Below are positions 1 to 5,752 of a DNA stretch of 35,267 nt, one piece after another. The stretch comes from 2-12-FULL-41-17 sp964562855 (GTDB lineage: Bacteria; Patescibacteriota; Microgenomatia; Curtissbacterales; GWA2-41-24), in assembly GCA_964562855.1 (NCBI GenBank), contig CAZLVB010000006.1, positions 1 through 35,267 on the forward strand. The letters run 5' to 3'. A program made the translations under genes and the position numbers. Position 1 is the first letter of the stretch; each line of letters opens with the position of its first letter. A model generated the notes under the pieces. The model did no database searches. It had not been told where the DNA came from and saw only the letters and a program-made list of their open reading frames with translations.

Positions 1-703
1 TATGTATGCCCATCGGGTCAAAATTTTCCATGTTGCAGACGGTGATGCAGTTGTCGAATTTATCACGGACTACCTCGTACTCTACTTCTTTCCAGTGCAA
101 GAGATATTCTTCGATTAGAATTTGAGGCGCTTTGGATAGGGCTCTTTGGGCGATTTCGACCAGTTGCTCAGTATTTTCGGCCACGCCTGAATCCTGGCCG
201 CCGAGGGAGAAACCGCTTCTGACCATCACGGGGTAACCAATTTCATAAGCTGCCTTTTGTGCGTCTTTTACTGTTTTGACTGCCAGGCTTTTGGGAATGG
301 AAAGACCGATACTTTTTAGACTTTGGGCAAAGAGATGCCGGTCTTCGGTTACACGAATAGTCCTAGTTGAGGTGCCGAGAACTTTGATGTTGTATTTTTC
401 GTAAATCTTTTTTTTCTCAAGCGCCAAGCCGCAATTTAGTGCTGTCTGGCCTCCGAAGGAAAGCAGGATCCCCTGGGGCTTTTCTTTTCTGATCACTTCT
501 TCCACGAAGTGAGGTTCGACCGGCAAGAAATATACTTTGTGGGCAAAATTTTCGGATGTTTGAATAGTGGCAATGTTAGGGTTTATTAGAATAACCTCGT
601 GGCCCTCTTCTTTGAGGGCCTTAATTGCCTGCGAGCCTGAATAGTCAAACTCCCCTGCCTGGCCGATTTTTAATGCGCCGGAACCGAGAAGCAAAACCTT
701 CAT
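1..703 (-). CDS. carB: Carbamoyl-phosphate synthase large subunit, N-terminal part (truncated by window edge)
   Basis: Makes carbamoyl phosphate from bicarbonate, two ATP and ammonia delivered by the small subunit CarA, for pyrimidine and arginine synthesis in the cytoplasm. About 234 N-terminal residues are present, opening MKVLLLGSGALKIGQAGEFD, which is the pre-ATP-grasp signature of CarB. It continues with LLSFGGQTALNCG and, near residue 210, the ATP-grasp stretch HWKEVEYEVVRD followed by NCITVCNMENFDPMG. The frame is still open at base 1, so the remaining three quarters lie outside. The ATG (703-701) overlaps the TGA of the upstream kinase gene as ATGA, which implies translational coupling. 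No separate promoter or Shine-Dalgarno site is seen. Family assignment is firm. Confidence 0.96.
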   Translation of the reverse strand, partial: MKVLLLGSGALKIGQAGEFDYSGSQAIKALKEEGHEVILINPNIATIQTSENFAHKVYFLPVEPHFVEEVIRKEKPQGILLSFGGQTALNCGLALEKKKIYEKYNIKVLGTSTRTIRVTEDRHLFAQSLKSIGLSIPKSLAVKTVKDAQKAAYEIGYPVMVRSGFSLGGQDSGVAENTEQLVEIAQRALSKAPQILIEEYLLHWKEVEYEVVRDKFDNCITVCNMENFDPMGIH

Positions 704-1620
704 TTGTTTTTTTCTCTTTCCAAAAATTCTTCGACATCTTTTCTGAATGGCATTGAAGATGCTCCCAATTTTGTGACCTTTAGGGCAGCAGCAGCGTTGG
801 CGAACACTAGAGACTCTTGCGGATTTTTGCCTTCGGCTTGCGCCTGAGCAAAGGCGCCAAGAAAGCTATCCCCTGCTCCGGTTGTGTCGACCGCTTTTAC
901 CCTAAAAGCCGCAACTTTTGTTACCGTTTGATCTTTAATTGCTACGGAGCCTTTTTCTGCAAAGGTAACGATTATTGTCTGGTCACTTCTTGCGAACTTA
1001 CTAGCATATTTACCCAAGTTTTGCGATGTTATCTGGGGTTTTTTAATTTTGGTAAGTTGGGCAAATTCAACCTCATTAATTATCAAAAAATCGACAAGTG
1101 ACAAAAGATCCTGGTCAATTTTGCCCAGCGGTGAAGGGTTGAGAATGGTTAGGCAGTTAGCGCCTTTGGCTTTTTTGAAAAAAGCTTCAATGGTATTTTT
1201 GGGGATCTCAAATTGAGATATGGCGATAGCGTTTTGTTTAATTGGGGCGCTGGCAATATCTTTTGGGATGAGGTCAAAGTTGCTTCCGGAAACGATAATT
1301 ATTCTATTTTGGGCAAATTTATCAACGGTGATAACGGCGACCCCGGAGTTATGGTTTTTTGAGATTTTGATGTCTTGTGTTTCTATATCGTCTTTTTTTA
1401 AGGAATCGATTAGAATTTTGCCGAACTGATCATTGCCGACTTTGGCGATTAATTTTGCCTTTCCGCCCAGACGGGAGACAGCGCGGGATTGGTTAGCGCC
1501 TTTGCCTCCGGGGATGTATGAGATTTTATTGCCAAACACAGACTCGCCGCTTTGCGGGTTTTTATTTACTTTTGTGACAATATCCATATTGATGCTTCCG
1601 GCGATGATGATATTTTTCAT
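700..1620 (-). CDS. Ribokinase-like PfkB-family sugar kinase between carA and carB
   Basis: A 306-residue PfkB-family kinase, probably phosphorylating ribose or a nucleoside with ATP in the cytoplasm. The N-terminus has GSINMDIV and the ribokinase-type sugar-binding motif GGKGANQS near residue 41. The C-terminal part has the anion-hole and catalytic-base motif DTTGAGDSFLGAF. The tail GASSMPFRKDVEEFL resembles the end of ribokinases. The frame is open up to 1653, but the ATG at 1620 matches the family start and overlaps the carA TGA as ATGA. Its own TGA overlaps the carB ATG in the same way. A sugar kinase embedded between the two synthase subunit genes suggests a role in feeding ribose toward PRPP and pyrimidine nucleotides (inference). 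Substrate specificity cannot be read from sequence alone, so rbsK is not assigned outright. Confidence 0.9.
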   Translation of the reverse strand: MKNIIIAGSINMDIVTKVNKNPQSGESVFGNKISYIPGGKGANQSRAVSRLGGKAKLIAKVGNDQFGKILIDSLKKDDIETQDIKISKNHNSGVAVITVDKFAQNRIIIVSGSNFDLIPKDIASAPIKQNAIAISQFEIPKNTIEAFFKKAKGANCLTILNPSPLGKIDQDLLSLVDFLIINEVEFAQLTKIKKPQITSQNLGKYASKFARSDQTIIVTFAEKGSVAIKDQTVTKVAAFRVKAVDTTGAGDSFLGAFAQAQAEGKNPQESLVFANAAAALKVTKLGASSMPFRKDVEEFLEREKNK

Positions 1621-2693
1621 TTGAATTTCTCCATAAAAAAGTCGAATAGCCACTGCGTGTCATATGGTCCGGGGGTAGATTCAGGGTGAAATTGGACAGA
1701 GAAAAACGGCAGTTTTTCGTGAATCATGCCTTCGTTGGTATCGTCGTTGGCATTGTAAAACCAGCGTCTGAAGCCGTCTGGGAACTTTCTTTCGGAAACA
1801 GCAAAGCCGTGATTTTGGGTGGTGATATAGCAGCGTTTGGTGCCGACCTGGATTGTCGGTTGATTTTGGGCTCGATGACCGAATTTAAGTTTGTAGGTGT
1901 CACCGCCTGCTGCTAGCGCCAAAAGCTGATTGCCAAGACAAATGCCAAATGTAGGGATTTTTTTGGCGAGTGCCTTTTTGGTAATTTCAATTGTTTTTTT
2001 GGCCATTTTTGGATCTCCGGGGCCGTTGGAAATAACCAGGCCATCTATGGGTAAATTATTGTCGAAAGGATCATGGTCCCAGGGAAGCTCGTAAACAGTT
2101 GCTCCGCGTGCGACTAAGTTGCGCAGAATGTTTCTCTTGGCGCCGCAATTGAGTAGTCCTAGCCGGACTTTGGTATTTAGTATTTGGTATTTAGTATTTG
2201 GTATGGAAGGCTTGTGGATTCTTAACATTTTTGTAGAAACTTTGGCGACCAAATTTTCGGCGTTTGGATCATAGAAGTCGATGTCTTGGTCGTCTGTGAC
2301 GATTTTGCCAAGCATCACTCCGTTGGCGCGTAATTTTTGGGTAAGTTTTCGGGTGTCGATGTCAAAGATTCCCGGTATATTCTCTGCTTTTAACCATTGA
2401 TCTAAAGTTTGCCGGGCAAGGTGGTGATGAGGATGTGTTGCGAGATCACTGATTGCCAGACCGGAGACCTGAATTTTGTCAGATTCCCAAAGCTTGGGTG
2501 GTGGTACTCCCCAATTACCAATAAGCGGATAGGTACATGCGAGGATTTGGCCGCAGTAGGAAGGATCTGTGAGGCTTTGTTCATAGCCAACCATGCCCGT
2601 GGCAAAAACAACTTCACCCGCGCATGGTTGTTTAGCGCCAAAGGATTTTCCCTCAAAAGTTGTGCCGTCTTCTAGAACTAGTCTGGCCTCCAT
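1617..2693 (-). CDS. carA: Carbamoyl-phosphate synthase small (glutaminase) subunit
   Basis: Hydrolyses glutamine and passes ammonia to CarB. At 358 residues it is near normal length. It opens MEARLVLEDGTTFEGKSFGA, the CarA small-chain domain. A class I glutamine amidotransferase domain follows from about residue 172, with the nucleophile elbow FGICLGNQ (Cys near residue 249), NHGFAV, and the His/Glu pair in VQFHPES near the end. The linker between the domains contains SIPNTKYQILNTKVR, which is encoded by a 14-bp minisatellite (2171-2204) and is probably dispensable. The start ATG at 2693 lies only about five bases downstream of the U-run of a terminator-like hairpin, leaving no room for a Shine-Dalgarno site. 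First gene of a coupled carA-kinase-carB unit. Confidence 0.96.
   Translation of the reverse strand: MEARLVLEDGTTFEGKSFGAKQPCAGEVVFATGMVGYEQSLTDPSYCGQILACTYPLIGNWGVPPPKLWESDKIQVSGLAISDLATHPHHHLARQTLDQWLKAENIPGIFDIDTRKLTQKLRANGVMLGKIVTDDQDIDFYDPNAENLVAKVSTKMLRIHKPSIPNTKYQILNTKVRLGLLNCGAKRNILRNLVARGATVYELPWDHDPFDNNLPIDGLVISNGPGDPKMAKKTIEITKKALAKKIPTFGICLGNQLLALAAGGDTYKLKFGHRAQNQPTIQVGTKRCYITTQNHGFAVSERKFPDGFRRWFYNANDDTNEGMIHEKLPFFSVQFHPESTPGPYDTQWLFDFFMEKFK
2171..2204. repeat. 14-bp minisatellite inside carA
   Basis: Two full copies plus a partial copy of the 14-base unit TGGTATTTAGTATT. It is translated on the minus strand into an Asn-Thr-Lys-Tyr-Gln-Ile-Leu type linker between the two CarA domains. 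Almost the same unit recurs at 20420-20447 and, inverted, at 20509-20536. Confidence 0.85.
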
Positions 2694-2695
2694 TA

Positions 2696-2724
2696 TTTAA
2701 AAAAAGAAGCCCGAGGGCTTCTTT
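2696..2724 (-). terminator. Rho-independent terminator downstream of gyrA, abutting the carA start
   Basis: Perfect 9-bp stem (2703-2711 with 2716-2724, loop 2712-2715). On the minus strand it is followed by seven U residues (2705-2699) and then AAATA leading into the carA ATG. It sits 46 bp after the gyrA stop. Because it ends where carA begins, it may also act as an attenuator or define a very short carA leader. Confidence 0.75.
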
Positions 2725-2769
2725 ACCTGACTACGACTGACTATTACAATCATTTCCTAATTTTTCACT

Positions 2770-5460
2770 TTACCGAATCTTACGTTTTTTAGCAACTTTC
2801 CCTTTAGGTTTGGTCTTTTTTAAAATTTTAGGTTTTTGTATAGGTTTGGGCTTTTTAGGTTTAGTTATCTTTTTCATTTGCGATTTTGCTCCTTTTTGTA
2901 TTTTGGGTTTTACCTGCGGTTTTGCTTTTCTTGCAATTTCTTTGGGTGCTGAACTTTTTGGTGAGTCTGCAGTTTTTTCTTCAGTGATTTCAGCTTCTTC
3001 CTCTTCTTCTTTTCGTTTTTTAATTACTGTGGCAGCAGCGACTTTGTCTTGAGGGGATAATCTCATGATGATTACTCCTTGAGTGTCGCGAGTGAGTCTG
3101 GGGACTGATCGCAAAGTAGTTCTTAGAACTTGGCCTTTTTGCGAAGTTAATATAAGGGCTTCGTCCTCTTTCGTTAGGATTTGGGCAGCGACTATGTTGC
3201 CGGTTTTGTCGGTAAGGTTGGCGGCCTTAACACCAACCCCCCCGCGCAACTGAAGAGGCCATGCGCCGATTTGTGTCTTTTTGCCTATTCCCTTTTCGGT
3301 AATAACTAAAAGGTCAGCGGCAACATCTTTTCTGGCGATTACATCCATACCGATCAGCTCGTCTTGGGCTTTTAGTTTTATGCCTCTTACGCCCATAGTG
3401 TCTCTGGCCATAGGCCTTACGTCTTTTTCGCCAAATTTGATTGAGAGGCCCTTTCTTGAAATCAAAAAGACTAGGTCGTCGCCGGCGGTTAACTTTGCCC
3501 AGCGAAGTGTATCACCACTGCCTAGTTTGATGGCTATAATTCCTGTTCTTCTTATAGACTCGTATGCGGAAATCGCTGTCTTTTTGACTGCGCCGTTTTT
3601 GGTGGCCATCATTACATAATTGGCTTTTTGGACTTGAGGATTTTTTTGTTTTTTAATGGGTAATACCGAAAGAACTTTTTCCTCAAGAGTCAGATCCAAA
3701 AGGTTGACGATGGCGACGCCTTTTGAAATTCTCGAGCTCTCGGGTAGATCGTAAACTTTCAGCTGAAAAACGCGACCCTTGTCGGTGAAGAAAAGTAAGT
3801 TATCGTGGGTGTGGGCAACGAAAAGTTGGGCGACTATATCTTCTTCCTTGGTTGTGATGCCCGAAATACCTTTACCTCCCCTTCTTTGAGTTCTGAAGGA
3901 TCCGATATCCTGTCTTTTTACGTATCCGCCGACCGTTATTGTGACTATTGTTGGCTCGTTTGCAATCAGATCTTCTTCAGAGAACTCCCCTATCTTTTGC
4001 TTGAATACACGGGTTCTGCGGTCATTTGTGAAGCGTTCTTTAAGTTTAATCAATTCGTTTTTTGCAACAATTAGTATTTTTTCTTTATGGGAAAGTAAAT
4101 CTTCAAGATAGGCAATTTCTTCCAAGGTCATTGCCAATTCCTCTTCAATTTTTTGTCTTTCTAAGGCAGCCAGCCGTTTAAGTTGCATGTCTAAAATTGC
4201 AAGTGACTGGACTTCGGTTAACTTAAACTTCTGCATTAGATTAACCTTGGCAGCTTGCGCGTCTTTACTTTTCTTGATTGTTTCAATAACCGCGTCAATG
4301 TTGTCTACGGCAATTTTAAGGCCTTCCAGGATATGTGCCCGTTTTTTGGCTTCTTCGAGTTCAAACTGACTTCTTCTGGTTATGACTCTTTGCCTGTGTT
4401 TTACAAATTCCGCAAGAATCATTTTAAGAGTTAGAGTTTGTGGTGTTCCATCAACCAGCGCTACTATATTCACCGGAAATGATTGCTGAAGGGCTGTGTG
4501 CTTATAGAGATTGTTCAGGACACTATTGGGTCTGGCGTCGCGCTTAAGCTCGATTACTACTCTCAACCCGCGTCTGTCCGATTCATCGCGCAAATCGGAA
4601 ATCCCTTCGAGTTTTTTGTCTTTGACAAGTTCGGCGATCCTGATTACCAAAGTAGCCTTATTTACCTGGTAAGGGATTTCTGTGACAACTATATGGAATT
4701 TACCCCCTTTTGTTTCCTCGATTTCTGCTTTGGCTCTCATTATGATTTTGCCTTTACCTGTTGCATACGCTGCAGTTATCTCGGAAATATCATAAATATT
4801 GGCGCCTGTTGGGAAATCCGGTCCTTTGACAAATTCCATGAGCTTTTCAAGCGAAGCATCAGGATTATCGATTAAATGGACTATCGCATCAATTACTTCT
4901 GCCAAGTTGTGCGGGGGAATATTGGTGGCCATGCCAACCGCGATTCCCGAGGCGCCGTTTATTAATAAATTAGGAAGGGCAGCCGGTAAAAACACCGGCT
5001 CCTTAAGACTGCCGTCAAAATTTTCAACAAAATCAACGGTTTTTTTATCAAGATCATAAAGAAGCGTTTCGGTGATAGCCGCCATTTTCGCTTCGGTATA
5101 GCGCATGGCAGCCGGCGGGTCGCCATCAACCGAGCCGAAATTGCCCTGGCCATCAATTAAAGGCATACGCATGGCAAAATCCTGAGCCATGCGAACGAGC
5201 GCTTCATAAACCGGGACGTCGCCGTGAGGGTGATATTTTCCAAGAACTTCCCCTACAATTTTGGCGCTTTTGGTGTAACGGGCGCTGTGGGTGACGCCCA
5301 TTCTTTGCATAGCGTAAATAATTCTGCGGTGAACCGGTTTGAGGCCGTCGCGAACATCGGGGAGGGCTCGGGCGACTATAACCGACATTGCATAGTCGAG
5401 ATAACTTCTTTGCATCTCGTCTATGATTTCAACCGGTTGAATTTTACCTATATCTGACAC
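2770..5460 (-). CDS. gyrA: DNA gyrase subunit A
   Basis: Type IIA topoisomerase breakage-reunion subunit, 896 residues, which introduces negative supercoils with GyrB. It opens with the family stretch SYLDYAMSVIVARALPDVRD and GLKPVHRRI. The active-site tyrosine is Tyr121 in AAMRYTEAK. The C-terminal beta-pinwheel begins with the GyrA box QRRGGKGISG, which marks gyrase rather than topoisomerase IV. The last roughly 95 residues are an acidic patch (KRKEEEEEAE) followed by a Lys/Pro-rich tail, an unusually basic extension. The start is GTG at 5460, giving a normal distance to the first conserved motif, with no Shine-Dalgarno site. In the quinolone pocket the residues matching E. coli Ser83/Asp87 are Val82/Glu86. 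A terminator follows the gene. Confidence 0.98.
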   Translation of the reverse strand: MSDIGKIQPVEIIDEMQRSYLDYAMSVIVARALPDVRDGLKPVHRRIIYAMQRMGVTHSARYTKSAKIVGEVLGKYHPHGDVPVYEALVRMAQDFAMRMPLIDGQGNFGSVDGDPPAAMRYTEAKMAAITETLLYDLDKKTVDFVENFDGSLKEPVFLPAALPNLLINGASGIAVGMATNIPPHNLAEVIDAIVHLIDNPDASLEKLMEFVKGPDFPTGANIYDISEITAAYATGKGKIIMRAKAEIEETKGGKFHIVVTEIPYQVNKATLVIRIAELVKDKKLEGISDLRDESDRRGLRVVIELKRDARPNSVLNNLYKHTALQQSFPVNIVALVDGTPQTLTLKMILAEFVKHRQRVITRRSQFELEEAKKRAHILEGLKIAVDNIDAVIETIKKSKDAQAAKVNLMQKFKLTEVQSLAILDMQLKRLAALERQKIEEELAMTLEEIAYLEDLLSHKEKILIVAKNELIKLKERFTNDRRTRVFKQKIGEFSEEDLIANEPTIVTITVGGYVKRQDIGSFRTQRRGGKGISGITTKEEDIVAQLFVAHTHDNLLFFTDKGRVFQLKVYDLPESSRISKGVAIVNLLDLTLEEKVLSVLPIKKQKNPQVQKANYVMMATKNGAVKKTAISAYESIRRTGIIAIKLGSGDTLRWAKLTAGDDLVFLISRKGLSIKFGEKDVRPMARDTMGVRGIKLKAQDELIGMDVIARKDVAADLLVITEKGIGKKTQIGAWPLQLRGGVGVKAANLTDKTGNIVAAQILTKEDEALILTSQKGQVLRTTLRSVPRLTRDTQGVIIMRLSPQDKVAAATVIKKRKEEEEEAEITEEKTADSPKSSAPKEIARKAKPQVKPKIQKGAKSQMKKITKPKKPKPIQKPKILKKTKPKGKVAKKRKIR

Positions 5461-5500
5461 AATTAGTGATGAGTTGTGAGTGATGAGTTATGAGTAATCA
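5461..5500. repeat. ATGAGT-type short tandem repeat upstream of gyrA
   Basis: Degenerate repeats of roughly TGATGAGTTATGAGT occupy the 40 bp immediately upstream of the gyrA GTG. They leave no visible Shine-Dalgarno site or clear promoter. This is one of several simple-repeat patches at gene borders in the window. Confidence 0.6.
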
Positions 5501-5620
5501 TCATATATCTAAGGTAGCAAGTTTTGCCCAACAAATCTTACTTCGAACCTTTTCATCCGCCAGTTGGCGGAACGGCTCGAAGAGCGATTTTAGTTGGGCT
5601 TCGTTAGCTTTATTTATCAT
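5501..5620 (-). CDS. Possible 39-codon ORF ending in AKLATLDI (ORF B)
   Basis: Starts MINKANEAQLKSLFEPFRQL and ends in the GyrB-like tail AKLATLDI. Its ATG (5620-5618) overlaps the TGA of the preceding tail copy as ATGA. Most of the ORF is encoded by the long hairpin 5526-5599, so the reading may be fortuitous, and no Shine-Dalgarno site is visible. It is listed because its tail is identical in amino acids to that of GyrB. Alternatives are a displaced gyrB 3' end or a small decoy peptide. Confidence 0.25.
   Translation of the reverse strand: MINKANEAQLKSLFEPFRQLADEKVRSKICWAKLATLDI
5526..5599. other. Long imperfect hairpin 2 (attC-like outer boxes)
   Basis: Nested complementary arms: outer GCCCAAC (5526-5532) with GTTGGGC (5593-5599), middle CTTCGAACC (5541-5549) with GGCTCGAAG (5574-5582, one G-T pair), inner CCGCCA (5557-5562) with TGGCGG (5565-5570). 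The outer boxes fit the integron attC consensus RYYYAAC / GTTRRRY. No integron integrase lies in the window, so this could equally be a structured RNA or a REP-like palindrome. Confidence 0.7.
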
Positions 5621-5703
5621 ATGTCTAGAGTAGCTAACTTTGCGTCCCGTTGAATTTTAGCATTCGTCTTTTCAATACTATCCGTATACGACTCATGCTG
5701 CAA
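5617..5703 (-). CDS. Possible 28-codon ORF ending in AKLATLDI (ORF A)
   Basis: Only a TTG start (5703) is available in this frame after the upstream stop. The product would end KIQRDAKLATLDI. It lies almost wholly within hairpin 1 and has no ribosome-binding site, so it is more likely a displaced gyrB 3' end than an independent gene. The stop overlaps the ORF B start. Confidence 0.15.
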   Translation of the reverse strand: MQHESYTDSIEKTNAKIQRDAKLATLDI

Positions 5704-5714
5704 TTTTACGGGAC
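5644..5714. other. Long imperfect hairpin 1 downstream of gyrB
   Basis: Outer arms GTCCCGT (5644-5650) and ACGGGAC (5708-5714). Inner complementarity continues through AATT and AGCAT/ATGCT segments to a central CGTATACG palindrome. Length and layout match hairpin 2. If the two are aligned, four of the seven outer base pairs differ by paired (compensatory) changes. Confidence 0.65.
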
Positions 5715-5715
5715 A

Positions 5716-5752
5716 GCTAAACTTGCTAAATATCTAGTGTTGCAAGTTTAGC
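5716..5752. repeat. Perfect 11-bp inverted repeat around the gyrB stop codon
   Basis: GCTAAACTTGC at 5716-5726 is the exact reverse complement of GCAAGTTTAGC at 5742-5752, with 15 bases between containing the end of gyrB. It has no U-run, so it is not a typical terminator. It could be an RNA 3'-end structure or a recombination site. Confidence 0.7.

Larger units (their letters stand above)
5501..5752 (-). repeat. Three tandem units ending in the GyrB C-terminal peptide AKLATLDI-stop
   Basis: Reading on the minus strand, the final codons of gyrB (5752-5726) spell A-K-L-A-T-L-D-I-stop. The same peptide plus stop is encoded again at 5643-5617 and at 5527-5501. Copy spacing is 109 and 116 bp. 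The three 27-base copies differ at many positions, yet every difference is synonymous: GCT/GCA/GCA, AAA/AAG/AAA, CTT/TTA/CTT, GCA/GCT/GCT, ACA/ACT/ACC, CTA/CTA/TTA, GAT/GAC/GAT, ATT/ATA/ATA, stop TAG/TGA/TGA. Each extra copy directly follows a 71-74 nt imperfect hairpin. Copy frames are not all the same relative to gyrB. Such a pattern implies past or present selection on the peptide, either inside gyrB genes or as free peptides. Confidence 0.85.

Noticed and set aside
700..2693. UGA recoded as glycine or tryptophan (as in some CPR lineages)
   Set aside because: TGA terminates carA, the kinase, nusB and khpA exactly at overlap starts, so it acts as a stop.
4483..4875. 130-codon plus-strand frame opposite gyrA
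   Set aside because: Mirror frame of a strongly conserved gene; no motif, start signal or promoter of its own.
5461..5725. Replication origin between gyrA and gyrB
   Set aside because: No DnaA-box cluster and no dnaA/dnaN nearby; the structure is explained better by tail copies and hairpins.
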